DNA of 64,000 nt from Ctena decussata (lineage: Eukaryota > Mollusca > Bivalvia > Lucinida > Lucinidae). This document shows positions 46,976-58,129 of this stretch, in pieces (within the stretch, counting starts at the first letter, position 1; the number at the start of each line of letters is the position of its first letter). The notes under the pieces were generated by a model, which saw only the letters and a list, made by a program, of their open reading frames with translations, had not been told where the DNA came from and did no database searches. Location: contig OZ022499.1 in NCBI GenBank assembly GCA_963989385.1, positions 53,557,757-53,621,756 of the forward strand. Direction: 5' to 3'. A program made the translations under genes and the position numbers.

Positions 46976-49813
46976 TGTGGTGTCTCTTTCAAGCATCAAA
47001 CAAAAGTTTAGCTTGAATTCACTTTCATGAAGACGCAAATGAAGATACAAATGATTATTGTAATGCTCGCAGATAAAGATATGTGTAAAGATGGTTAAAC
47101 CAGCGCATTTTCACCCTTGCTGCTTGTATATTCTGATATTTAAACTGTTAAATAACAATATTTATTAAGAAAGCTTTCTTATACCAAAGATAACAAAAAT
47201 AAAAGTATGTGTTCATTTTTGGCAATAAAAAGAATAGCCTTTCGACATTGTATAAGTTTTCAAATCAGGCGACAATATTGGGCTAAAATCCATCAAGATG
47301 CTACATCTAGTAGACAAAACGATTGACATGTATGCAAGATAGTAAACCAGAAAAAAAATGAACTTGCAATATCTTCTTAAAAGAGAGTAGGTACTATGGC
47401 TACGTACCACTGAGCCACTTATTTTTAGGCAACGTCGTTACGAGAATAGAACAACAACATGATATACGGTTCCACTAGTTCCAGCGTTTCACATGCGTTT
47501 GTGTTATTAAATTGTTCAATTTTGTGAAATCATACCTTCACACACGGCCAAGTTGCAAATCAAATGTGCCTTTTATATTCACTTACACTGTTTGCTTATC
47601 TGCAGCACAGTATATTATTTTTTTTCCTGAATTTCAGCAAATACTGTTGTTGGTTTTCATCCTTTATATTCCTTGTTATTAAAATAAATATGTAGACGTA
47701 TCTAAGAAAGTTTTAGTGTTAAAGATATAAACTCAGAATTTTATAACCAAACTATTTTCATTAAATAGGCTAATTATCCTTCAAGCTAACAGAAAAGGTC
47801 AGGTAGAAACAAATGTCTTTGATGCATGAGAAAGTGTTTGATATTTTATACTGACAATTAAAAGAGGATTACATGCAAATGTCAATGGCTCTGACAAAAA
47901 TAGCCTCAAATAATCCATTTAACCTTGAAATAAAGTTAAGCGTAAGTTTTGTTAAATATAGAATGTAATTAAATTAAGTATTTATTTGGCTGAAATTTTT
48001 CGAAGAAAGATTCTAAGTTAAAACAAACTAGAGATTAAAATCATAACGAAACAAATAACAGTTTTGATCACTTATGTAACAGAGAGCGGGAACAATGTTA
48101 CAGATTTAACATATTTAGTTTATTACTCATAAACATACTTCTTTGTTTCTTCAGTGAGTCCCCTGCTTAAAAACAATCGTTATTTTCCCTCATTCTTGGT
48201 ATTAAGTACTCGGTGATGGCCGCAAAGTCTCCATGTTCTTAAGAATTTTCTGGACTTTTTTATCGTTGACCGTATTAAGAAGCATATTGAAAATAAAATT
48301 TCACTAACGCCAATGCTGAAGGTGTGAACAATTTTTACAATTAAATATTTATTTATTCATGAATCGAGTCTATTATTCTGGTTAGACCAATTTTTCTGAG
48401 TTGTGAATAGAAAAATAAAGAGACAGGGGCACCGTCACGCACATACAAGACTAGGGATAGTGAGTACATCGTTACAATAGGAGCATCATTCTCAAAGGTA
48501 AAAAACTAGCAAAATAGAAGTGTTTGGTATGGATGCTTACAGCGTCGGAAACACACGTCTTTCACACTGCATATCGTATTTCAAATAATAACATAATTGA
48601 GTAAGGTATTTTGTTGTTGTCAAGCAGCTGAACACGAAAAATACTAGAGCCTCTGAAGACATTTTCAAAACAAGAAGAAAAAAATAAATAAAGTTTGCGA
48701 AAATATGCGACCGAAAAATGTCAAAAGTTTATATAGAAGCGTCATATTACATGTAGGTGTATAAAAATGAACGAAATTGAAATAAATAACAATGAAAATG
48801 ATTCAACCAGAAAGCGAAAATCTGCGATACTACTGTATACCACATTTGTTTGGTTATGTGGCGGGTATTTCCGTTCCAAAACAATCCCAACATCTAGAAC
48901 CGTCTCTTAAGACTTTTGGGAGAAGTTTGGAATAAAAAAACTCATTTTTAGCTGAATGTCACTATAGGCTGATTTACATACGTGTATTTGGGGTAATATT
49001 GGAGAGAGTGAGTCCCGTCTGATAACCGAATAGAGGCGGTAAAAACTGTATGGTCATCTAGCGTTATGAATTTTATATGAGAGAAGACTACTGATCTTCG
49101 GCACATTAGAATAGTATGTAAGGTATAATTTGGCAATTATTTATTGTATAACATATCTCAAAATTTTGCAAAGAGAAATTTCATCCAATAGAAATTTTCT
49201 TCTCTTTTCAATTTAAGTTGATCTTAGAAAACGACAGCCAGCATTTCCACATATTAAATCGTGAAAATCACAAACTGCATAAACCAAAACTCACTTGAAA
49301 GTGAAATACAAAAGAAATATTTAGTGTATTTCAAACAAAGGAGTACAGTCTTCAGGCATTGTCGCATTTTGAAAATATTTCTCAGTCAGCTGGCTTAGTA
49401 TACTGTGCATGCCTTGTATGCAAACTTTTGTCGATTGGCTGCTTATTTATTCTTATGAATTGCAAAATTTAAGCAGTCGGCGTACATGTATGATAAGACT
49501 GCAAACATGCTCATTATGGTCTGTACATGCACATTTAATGTTCGATGTATGGGTAAGTTTCCATGTTTTTCTGAAAAATTTCAAAGGAGGACAACTTTAT
49601 TGAAAGTGTGAATTACAGCAAACAAACAAAAATGAGGTAGCACACTGCTTAACTCCTAAGAGTATCTACAAAAGCCCATTGCTGATGTATATATGATATT
49701 GTATATAATTTGCCGTATACTACAGAATTAACGTTGCTGGTTTTGTCACACTCATTTACAATATTTTATTCATCGTCACACACGTAGAATGCCCAATGCC
49801 CCTGGGGAACCTG
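46976..49813. other. No gene seen; 2.8 kb AT-rich spacer
   Basis: The longest feature-poor stretch of the window. Frames do not exceed 65 codons, no hairpins or known repeats were found, and A/T homopolymers are common. Confidence 0.6.
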
Positions 49814-49940
49814 TGACAAACAGTTTACAAAGGATTTCTTAGCAATCTCCTTTGGGACGACACACCACTGGTAGAAATGGAGGAAATTGACATTCGGTAG
49901 AGATGTTTGTTGAAAAGGGAAGTATTTGCCGGCTTATCAA
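49814..49940 (+). repeat. Dispersed repeat L, copy 1
   Basis: Shares CAGTTTAC(A)AAGGATTTCTTAGC, TCTCCTTTGGGACGACACA and GAGGAAATTGACATTCGGTA with 57768-57880. Class unknown. Confidence 0.6.
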
Positions 49941-50892
49941 AGATTAGAAGTTTGGCTATAACAGGTTGCACACACATATATCTGGCTGAGTTGGATCTCC
50001 TAGTGCATTATAAAAAATTTCCGTAGATTTTACAGTAGAATAACTGGAAAACCAGATGCCAGTCCTTTTCTTGTTATTTTAACGGCCGTCTGCCTTCAGA
50101 ACATTGTTGGAAATCACGATATGGTAGGGGAAAACTAACTGGCCGCACTCGAAAAACCTTAATAGTGTTGGAGGGGTGCAAGACCAATACAACACATGTT
50201 CTGTTCAGTCCTACTATGCATGATAATGCTTGCAAATTTTTACGGGAGTTCGTAAAAATAACGGGAAAAAGACTGACAGCTGGTTGCCTGTTTTTCTACT
50301 GTAAAATCTACGGATTCTTTGCAGTGAGTGATATTTTTACGTGCCTTTATTTGACACCTCTAGAAATGAAACGTCTGGCTTATGATTCAGTCCATAAAAG
50401 ACGAGAATGTTATGAGCAGAAATACAGAATAATACGTAGTTTTTAAAAGGAAAGACATTACTGAGAAATCCATGACATCACATTAAACGACCAACGTACA
50501 TTTATTTGGTAAATGAAACAGTAGTTACTACATGTAACCTCTCTTTCTTGCACACCGGATAAGGATATCCGCGTGCTTCCCCTGTACCTACAAATCTTAT
50601 CTCACCCATGTTATCTCACCCAGGACTGGATAAAAATCACGAGCATTTAATGTATTGGTTGTAATGGAGGTCACGTACCTGCGTCGTCAAGTGACGTTGG
50701 CGTTTTAGATGCTTACGTCACGAAGACGGCAAAATGACGTCAGTTTATGTATGCCAGACGTTGACGGAAAGAACCGAATGGCGATCCTTGAAAGCGGAGC
50801 CTTCTTTTAAAATCAAATAGAAACCTCTGAGTCACTAAAATTACGCATTTTAACCAGTTTTAAAGATAATACAAAACGTGGTGTGCAAGAAA
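49941..50892. other. No gene seen
   Basis: A 93-codon plus-strand frame (50165-50446) has a Cys/Tyr-rich composition and no recognisable domain. ACGTCA sites at about 50690-50745. Confidence 0.45.
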
Positions 50893-51039
50893 AAGTATCT
50901 TTCATGGGTGTGAGGTGCGGATAGAAAAATCCGTCACTCGGGATCACTGTTCGGCATCACTCGGCAAGCCTCGTGATGCCGAACAGTGACCCTCGTGACG
51001 GATTTTTCTATCCACACCTCATACCCATGAAAGATACTT
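50893..51039. repeat. Foldback hairpin H8
   Basis: The longest near-perfect hairpin of its type: arms 50893-50960 and 50973-51039, core GGATAGAAAAATCCGTCACT and ATCACTGTTCGGCATCAC. The 12-base apex is TCGGCAAGCCTC, the reverse complement of the H3 and H4a apex GAGGCTTGCCGA. The arms share nothing with H3 or H4a. Confidence 0.93.
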
Positions 51040-51269
51040 ATACTCTCTTGTTCTGCATTTTGTGTTTCAGTTGTATGTACGAAAAATTAACCCATAACAG
51101 TTTGTTGCTAAACTCAGGTATCGAATAGCTGCTTTCATTTTCAATATAAATAGATCAATTTTAAAACTTTTAAAAAAGCCTGTAAATACAATGCTTAACT
51201 TCTCTATTAGGAAAACATAACGCAGCTCATGACAACATTAAGTTCCTTATACATTTTCGGTACAGGGAA
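51040..51269. other. No gene seen
   Basis: Short AT-rich spacer. Confidence 0.5.
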
Positions 51270-51488
51270 TACCGAAAAGATCTAAACATTAAGACAGATA
51301 GGTTAGAGCAAACAGTGAATACCCAGATTAGGCGCCTCCTTTTAGTCTTATCAAGGTCTACACAATTTGCAATGTCATTTGTGTCTTTTAGTCGCTTTTC
51401 TGTATTGCAAAACCGAACTTTTTTTATTTCAGGGCAGTTTCGAAGACGTGTTCGGTGTCAAAATTTTTCAGAATTTATATTTTAAACG
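51270..51488. mobile_element. Family K MITE, copy 3 (eroded)
   Basis: TACCGAAAAG at the left, the interior GAGCAAACAGTGAATACCCA and GTGTCAAAATTTTTCAGAAT at the right follow the order of copies 1 and 2. The inner hairpin is degraded. Confidence 0.5.
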
Positions 51489-51721
51489 GCGGCGGTTATT
51501 ATTATTTAATAGATTTTTGCCAGTTCAAGATGTCAGAAATTCATATCAAATCTCACTTGCCTCTCCGATACCTTTATGCTTGTTTTCATACATGTTGGAG
51601 TCTGGAGGAAAAAAATAAAGAGAAGAAAACAATTTACTATATTGATTCCTTTTTTTTTGACATTTAGATGCGTGTTCAAATACTACAACCGCTAGCTACC
51701 CAAGTCTACAGCACGAACTAC

Positions 51722-51938
51722 CTAGGCTAGGTTATGCCTATCATTGCAAGGTCGATGGAGCACAACAAATGACTTTACCACAATCCTCTTCCAGTTACTC
51801 CCGTCTTCGGCTGTCCTAGTTATACTAGCAAGGTTCATCCTTGCGCCCTCTTTGATATTGTCTTCCCACCTCTTCTTTTGTCTGCCCTTTCAGTGCGCCC
51901 TGTAGAATCGTCTTTGCTACATGTAATCCAACACATTG
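51722..51938 (-). pseudogene. LINE reverse-transcriptase C-terminal relic
   Basis: The minus strand encodes, in one frame, GRQKKRWEDNIKEGARMNLA followed by RTAEDGSNWKRIVVKS, then a stop. I recognise this, from memory, as the C-terminal tail of a LINE ORF2 protein common in molluscs and cnidarians (usual form RWEDNI..W....RAAEDR..W). Just upstream, the piece HVAKTILQGALKG is in a different frame and a TGA interrupts the main frame, so the copy is dead. Only the last ~60-70 residues of an ORF2 that is normally around 900-1000 residues remain. It would belong to a non-LTR retrotransposon acting by target-primed reverse transcription. Confidence 0.7.
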
Positions 51939-52133
51939 TTGGAAGCCATATGATGTGGCTCGTATGTAAATCAATCACCGTGATTTTCACTGGTGGATTT
52001 CTTCTGCTCCGGAATTTCGGTGTTGCTATTTCTGTGAGTGTCCATATTTGTTTTATCATAGTTTTAATTTTAATTTCTGTGTTTCTGAGATATTACTCTG
52101 ATATGCTTGGAACTTGCACGCAAACCGAACGAC
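51929..52133. repeat. Dispersed repeat M, copy 1
   Basis: About 205 bp matching 55223-55425 at high identity (ACATTGTTGGAAG, GGATTTCTTCTGCTCCGGAA, TTTCGGTGT, TTCTGAGATATTAC, GCAAACCGA). A 132-codon plus-strand frame overlaps it but the second copy does not keep that frame. The repeat ends where a mariner TIR begins. Confidence 0.75.
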
Positions 52134-52860
52134 TACGAGGGCTGTCCAAAGGATACGTAGACTGTTACTATAGCGCCATTGTTATCGACTGCAGAATCGT
52201 CAAAATAATATGGATAAAACTTGAAGCCTTGCTCTTTAATTTAATGTTTGTAACAATTTCTTATTCTGCTCTATAAGGGTTATACACGATGTCATGGTAA
52301 CCCTAAATCACGAACCCGGGGCAAACCAAATTTTGAAGTGTATCATTCTGGTACAATTGCTTATATTTCAATCATCATTTCTTTGGACCGAACGAAACTT
52401 CGGGAAATTACGTTACAACTATCGTGCGACGTTCTGGTGAAGTTTGACACCATTTAAACGTCAGATGTTTGTAAAATCAACATTTGTTGAAACGAAGTGC
52501 GATAGAAACATCTCAACGTCATGGAATCAGCTTCTAGTACAGAAGTGCGCGGAATCATAAAATTCTGCACAGAACTTGGTAATACGCCGACACAAACTCT
52601 AAAGATGATGCGGAAATCTAAAAGCACATCAGGATACAGCCGTACCCTGGTTTTCAAATGGCATAAAAGGTTTTCTGAGGGGCGAAGCTCGCTAGAAGAT
52701 GATAAAGGAAGAAGAAGAAATCCGTGATTGACGACTCTGTTGTGACATTAAATAAGGAGGTTCTTAATAAAGATCGCAAACAGACTGTCAGAGCACAGGA
52801 AACTGACGCTCTATCAATAAAAACAAAACATTCAAAGACCCTTAACAACCATGTATTATA
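52134..52860 (+). pseudogene. mariner-like element relic: 5' TIR plus HTH_48 transposase N-terminus
   Basis: TA followed by CGAGGGCTGTCCAAAGGATA at 52134 fits a mariner 5' TIR. An ATG at 52521 opens 68 codons: after 11 residues comes IIKFCTELGNTPTQTLKMM, then VFKWHKRFSEGR and SLEDDKGR. This matches the HTH_48 DNA-binding domain of mariner transposases and SETMAR (usual pattern KFC..LGKS...T...L......S....WH+RF+.GR.S.EDD...GRP). After a frameshift near 52715 the next frame gives SVVTLNKEVLNKDRKQTVRA, comparable to the second N-terminal helix-turn-helix. The catalytic DDD/E domain and the 3' TIR are missing. It is a dead copy. Normal length is about 340-350 residues. Confidence 0.7.
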
Positions 52861-53825
52861 AATAAGAAAGGATTTCAACGCCAAATGTGGGTGGGGAGAC
52901 GTGTGTTTGTGTTCACGTGCTTTGTTATGGCTGATAACAGAAAAAAACCTTACCAACACTGTACAAGGCCTTCAGAAGAACTCTTTCTCTTCATATCGTT
53001 ACAAGTACTTTTTTTCAAAAAAAAATACGGTTTGCTGTTTGTACCGCATCATTTTTGCTGCGTTTATTTCACTTCCGTGTTTGTTTTGGCGAACCATTGT
53101 ACATGTATCAACTAGTGCATGACGTCAGCGTTGTCCCGCAACTCAAGAGCATTTTTGAGTTGCCAACCCGTGTTACTCGGGTCGAAATTTGGCGCATGCA
53201 CACAAAGGTACTAAAGGTACTCGAGTACTGCAGTTCCGAACACTTCGAGTAAAGAACAAAATGGCGACAGCCATTGATTTTTGTACCTTTAAGCCCAGAG
53301 TCCTATTCTTACAATTTTCTTTTAAAACTCAGGTGTTTTATATTTACAAGAGTCAGAACTCACAAGAAGTTTTAAATTGTAAAGGGAACACAAAAAAAAA
53401 GGCTTCAGCGGAAGTTCACTTCATGCCATCTTTAATCCCGGGTACCCGCGGTTAGGTGGGGGTTACGGTAGTCGAGTAAACGCGAATGTGTGCGCATAGT
53501 TATCGAGGTTACTCGTGCTGTTATGTAAAATTTGCACAAGCAGATTGTTTATAACAATAAATTTTGTATTTTTTAACAATAAATTTTGTATTTTTTTCTT
53601 TGTACTCCAGTTATAATAAATCAAAAAAGAAATATATTGTTTACTGAATATGATATTTCCATGCAAAATACATGGAGATATCTTATTCATTTCTGTCACG
53701 AAGTTATAAGTATATTGTATTTGGTTTCTAATAAATCATACCAATGCGGTGATGATCATACGTTTCATTTAAACTTGCTATAAAATTCTAGAGCATAGCA
53801 GAACATATAATTTTCGGATGAATAC
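52861..53825. other. No gene seen; short AT-rich duplication
   Basis: A tandem duplication of AACAATAAATTTTGTATTTT occurs at 53549 and 53576. Frames of 65-101 codons have no domain. There is a CpG-rich patch at 53125-53265. Confidence 0.5.
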
Positions 53826-54030
53826 ATGGATGGATGACTTATGATTTGACGTCCATTTTGAAATTAACAGTATTTCAGTCATATCAGGACAATGGGTGGA
53901 TGACAGTAAAAGGCTGCGTGCAATGGAACCCCGTTCACGATTGAAAAGATTCACACCTACAGTGGGACTCAAACCCAGGACCGCTAGATCAGCAGGCAAA
54001 CGCTTAACCTACTTAGCTGCCGGGACTCCT
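53826..54030 (-). repeat. tRNA-derived SINE, family S
   Basis: A near-complete minus-strand copy: head GGAGTCCCGGCAGCTAAGTA, GGTTAAGCGTTTGCCTGCTG, B box GGGTTTGAGTCCC; body ACGGGGTTCCATTGCACGCA; tail CCTGATATGACTGAAATACT and CAAGTCATCCATCC-like end. The tail carries a small insertion (TTTCAA) within the A-rich link. Confidence 0.87.
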
Positions 54031-54879
54031 AATTTCGGATAACAGTGAGAAACATTGTTCCATTCTTATATAACATTTTCTCCTAACTTGTAATTAATAT
54101 CAATTTTGTTCACTTTTATACTCTGACTATAGCAGTTTTAATTATCTCATATCAAAAGTGGTCTTTGTCATTATCTTGTCACATGTTTTGCAACATTCGG
54201 TTTCGTGTTCTGCTGCTTAACAATGACGAAAAACATTTGACTGTCTTTTGTAAAATGCATGACTATATTCTGTAAGATGGCTAAAATAGAAACAATGAAC
54301 ACAAATGCAAATATCAGACTGCAATTTCCACTGTAGCATCAGCCAAGGTGGACTTGGCAAAGTCGGAAGCTGGAAAAGTCCACTTGAAAGTATCGTAGAT
54401 GTCCGAAGATTTAGGACAGAAATGGTACATTGTAGTTAGGGAAACGAATGTAACTAAATATACCATGAAATACTGTTAAATATCCAAACTGATGTAAATT
54501 GGAAGTTCTATTAGAAATTTACTCTATCCTCACAACTGGAATACATTCCATTCACAAAACTTCAAATTTTACAAAACACGCCTTTTCCTTGTTACATGTA
54601 TTCATGAAATGCACGGACTGAACCAGCCCAAACCAGTTAAGGCGTTTTGTGAATGACAGCAATGAAAGCGTCTAAGCGTCTTAGAATTAATATAAACATG
54701 TAAAGACTACAAGTAAAGTAAAGACGTCTTGATTTCATATAACGAATAATTCAAAATATCTTTCTCTCTCCCCCCTCTCTCTCTCTCTTTCTCTCTGAAT
54801 AATCGAGTCTTACTCTCAGCTCTTTTAACCAATTGCTTATGTTAAATTTATGATGTTGCCCTCAAGTATGTGAGTATGA
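54031..54879. other. No gene seen; CT-rich tract
   Basis: CT/CCCTCT tract at 54761-54797. No coding signal. Confidence 0.5.
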
Positions 54880-55003
54880 ATTTTTGTGTGAGCAAGTGTG
54901 CGCCATAGAGTTGTTTTGAATTGCATAGTATATGTTTGAGCCTTATGTTGTTGCATTTTTATGCAAACTAAGTGTAATAAAGTATTGAATCAGCAGCAGC
55001 AGC
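54880..55003 (+). repeat. Possible retroelement 3' end with (CAG)n
   Basis: GTGTAATAAAGTATTGAAT is followed by four to five CAG units (54990-55003). Similar in layout to the tail at 46890. Low confidence. Confidence 0.3.
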
Positions 55004-55049
55004 CTATTTTCAAGATAATTCAAAATGGGTATAATGATTTTTAAACACA

Positions 55050-55110
55050 GGGAGCCCAGTAGCTAAGTGGGTTCTTGACTACTGGGCTCAGAACCCACTT
55101 AGCTACTGGG
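55050..55110. repeat. Snapback hairpin of a SINE S head
   Basis: GGAGCCCAGTAGCTAAGTGG, then GTTCT, is mirrored by AACCCACTTAGCTACTGGGC. Each arm is the first ~22 bases of SINE S (the tRNA A-box region), and ACTGGGCTC recurs in the loop. Arms 55053-55074 and 55091-55110. Confidence 0.75.
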
Positions 55111-55222
55111 CGAAGTCACATTAGCCATCCTTGGAAGTGACCAAAGTCAAACAGCCATTAGCGAGGGCTCTGCTTACCCTATATAAATGTGAGGGGTGAT
55201 CTGAATATCACATGACAAAATG

Positions 55223-55425
55223 GCCACATTGTTGGAAGTCCCATGATGTGGCTACTATGAAAATCAATCACTGAGATTTAACTGGCGGATTTCTTCTGCT
55301 CCGGAATTTCGGTGTGGCTATTTCTGTGAGTTTTCATTTTTGTTTTATCTTAGTTTTAATTTTGATTTCTATGTTTCTGAGATATTACACTGATAAGCTT
55401 GGAACTTCTACGCAAACCGACCAAA
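55223..55425. repeat. Dispersed repeat M, copy 2
   Basis: The second copy of the 205 bp repeat seen at 51929. It continues past the point where copy 1 is cut by mariner DNA, with CCAAAGCAGAATGAACCAAA, a short internal duplication. Confidence 0.75.
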
Positions 55426-55690
55426 GCAGAATGAACCAAAGCAGAACCAAGGGCGAGGGTTAGTCGACTACAAACCGGTTACAGTCTCCAGGTGATTTCA
55501 TTGCTGGTCGTCCTAAGACGGCACTTCTGTTCTGGCTCGTCTTGATTGTTTTATTTGTCGTGTGTTGCCATGATCGTTATTGATTTATTGTTTGTGACGT
55601 TAAGGCTATTCCATTAACCACCTGCATGGGCAATGGGTGGCTGGTGATGTCTTTGGTGGTATCTAATTTTGTATTGTTGTCTCGCGAGGC
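55426..55690. other. Unclassified spacer upstream of the tandem array
   Basis: Contains GGGTGGCTGGTGATG and ends with CTCGCGAGGCAGAGGTGAG, which seems to be the left boundary of the array element. No gene. Confidence 0.45.
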
Positions 55691-57420
55691 AGAGGTGAGA
55701 CTTATGTATTGCTTTTCCGGTGTCGTCGTCGGCGTAAACGTTTGTCAAGTATTTGCGTTTAGGTCATTTTCTCATAAACTATAAGGGCTACAGTCATGGA
55801 ACTTGGTCCATGGGTACATCTGGAAGAGCAGATCTCAAAGCCATCCTCAATATTGAGTCTTGACCTACATTTTAAGGTTGACTGACTTTGCATTTTTGTC
55901 GAGTTTTTGCGTTTAGGTTATTTTCTCAGAAACTATAAGAGCCAGAGCCATGAAACTTGTCCATGCATACATCTGGAAGAGTAGATCTCAAAGCCATCAT
56001 CAATATTAAGTCCTGACCTACATTTTACAGTTGACTGGCTTCGCAAGTTTTAGTCGAGTTTTTGCGTTTAGGTCATTTTCTCAGAAACTATTAGGGCTAG
56101 AGCCATGAAACTTGATTCATGCGTACATCTGGAACAGTAGATCTCAAAACTATCATCAATATTGAGTCTTGGCCCTCATTTTACCGTTTCTTCCATTTTT
56201 CACGTTTAGGTCATTTTCTCAGAAACTATAAGGGCCAGAGCCGTGAAAATTGATTCATGTATACATATGAAAGAGTAAATTTCAAGACCATCATCAATAT
56301 TGAGTCTTTACTTACATTTTACGGTTGACTGACATTGCAATTTTTTGTTGAGTTTTCGCGTTTAGGTCATTTTCTCAGAAACTATAAGGGCTAGAGCCAA
56401 GAAACTTGGTTCATGCATACATCTTGAAGAGATAATCTCAGAGCCATCATCCATATTGAGTCTTGCCCTACATTATGTGGTTGACTGACTTTGCAATTTT
56501 TATGCTCCCCGAAGGGTGAGCATATAGTTGCCGCTTTGTCCGTCCGTCTGTCCGTCCGTCACACTTTTTTCCGGAGTATATCTCTGAAAGTATAAGAGGG
56601 AACTAAATGAAACTTCACACTTTGATAGAGGACAACGAGGGAAAGTTCAGTGCACAAGAACCATAACCCAGTCACAAGTATTTACGAAGTTAGCTCCCTT
56701 TCCAGTTTTTTTTTCAATATTTTGCTTTTCCGGAGCATATCTCTTAAAGTATAAAGGGGAACTAAGTGAAACTTCACATATTTAAGAGAACATGAACGAA
56801 ACTTCACATACTGATAATAGAGGGCAATGACAAAAAGTGCAGAACAGAAGAACCATAACTGTATCCCAGTCAGTTGTATGCATATCCAGAGCATTGATAT
56901 AAAAGTATTGAAGAGAATTACATTTTTCCATTTTAAATTGTATATAATTTACACAGAAAATCACTCCTTCACCAGGATACCCATTCTCATATTCCAGGCC
57001 TTCGGGGAGCATCCATCGGTTTCACCGATTTTCTTGTTTGTCGAGTTTGGGTTTAGGTCATTCCTCATAAACTATAGATGCTAGAGCCATGAAACTTGGG
57101 TCATGCAGTCATCTGGAAAAGAAAAACTCAAAGCCATCATCAGTATTGAGTCTTTACTGACATTTTATAGTTGACTGACTTTGCAATTTATGTCGAGTTT
57201 TGGGGTTTTGGTCATTTTCTCAGAAACTATAAATGCTAGAGCCATTAGACTTGGATCATGCAGTCATCTGGAAGAGAAGAGCTCAAAGTCATCATTAATA
57301 TTGAGTCTTTGCCAACATTTTACGGTTAACTGACTTTTCATTTTTTCGTAAAGTTTTCGCGTTAAGGTCTGTTTCTAAGAAACTATAAGGGCTAGAGCCA
57401 AGAAACTTGGTTCATGCATA
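55691..57420 (+). repeat. Tandem array, ~150 bp units (eight copies), interrupted
   Basis: The anchor GCGTTTAGGTCATTTTCTCA recurs near 55754, 55909, 56064, 56211, 56358, 57050, 57202 and 57359. Each unit also has ACTATAAGGGCTAGAGCCAT, TTCATGCATACATCTGGAAG, CATCATCAATATTGAGTCTT and TTTTACGGTTGACTGACTTT. Spacing is about 145-155 bp except across the insertion at 56501-57036. The head reads GGTGTCGTCGTCGGCG. Similar arrays are, to my memory, common in bivalve genomes. Confidence 0.88.
56501..57036. mobile_element. 536 bp repeat inserted in the 150 bp array
   Basis: Starts ATGCTCCCCGAAGGGTGAGC, followed by GTCCGTCCGTCTGTCCGTCC, and ends CCTTCGGGGAGCATCCATCG, so the ends form a ~16 bp TIR. Inside are two ~140 bp units (TTTTCCGGAGTATATCTCTG / TTTTCCGGAGCATATCTCTT, GAAACTTCACA). 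It separates TTTGCAATTTTT from GTCGAGTTT, which are contiguous in other units, so it is a clean insertion. Confidence 0.8.
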
Positions 57421-57767
57421 CATCTTTGCTGATTTAGCTCTGTTTTGTGACAAAGCGCTAGCAGGCGAGACACCACATTTTGCGGAATTGTTGTTTTATC
57501 CCAAATGGTGTCTTGGTAGGGATCATGGATTGAATTGTGTTATTTCCTGAGAGTGTCGCTGTACTGACGTCGATGCGACGTGATGACGACGCATCGACGT
57601 CAGATCGACGTCATTCGGACGTTATGCGCCCGCTGGGAAGGTTCTTGCAAGACTGTATGGACTCACAGACTGGTCTGAATTTTACTGGTCGCAAATACGT
57701 CAAGCTTTATTGTTTTTAAATAATGCGGCTGTCATGTGTAATACTCTGAGGTACTGCTGGCATTCAG
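57421..57767. other. No gene seen; short palindrome
   Basis: CTGACGTCGATGCG (57564-57577) and its exact inverse CGCATCGACGTCAG (57590-57603) form a 14 bp stem. Otherwise spacer. Confidence 0.55.
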
Positions 57768-57880
57768 TTTACAGAAGAATTCATAGCAGTCTCCGATGGG
57801 ACAACACATTGTCTGAGGAAATTGACATCTGGTAGACACGTGTACTTGTAAGTGGAATATTTGCTTATATACTTAGAACG
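57768..57880 (+). repeat. Dispersed repeat L, copy 2
   Basis: Matches 49814-49940 (CAGTTTACAGAAGAATTCAT, AGTCTCCGATGGGACAACAC, GAGGAAATTGACATCTGGTA). Confidence 0.6.
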
Positions 57881-58129
57881 AAAATAAACTGATACTTTAA
57901 GATAGAATATTAAGCCTAATATTATATATTTAATAGATTTTGTATTACATATGCTTTCTTTTGAAGGCCTATCTGACTTTTGTATTTTCCTTTGAAAATC
58001 CATCAATGCAAATGAAACAAATAAAAAAAATAAATAAAAAAGAGCGATTTTCGGATATAGGAGAAAATATGAATAGCAAATGGAAAAAGACCTCTGTTAT
58101 CATCAGTCATATGGAGGCTGAACAGGCAG

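Noticed and set aside
51878..52276. 132-codon plus-strand frame with a hydrophobic stretch
   Set aside because: It spans a LINE relic on the other strand, repeat M and mariner DNA. The second copy of M does not keep the frame.
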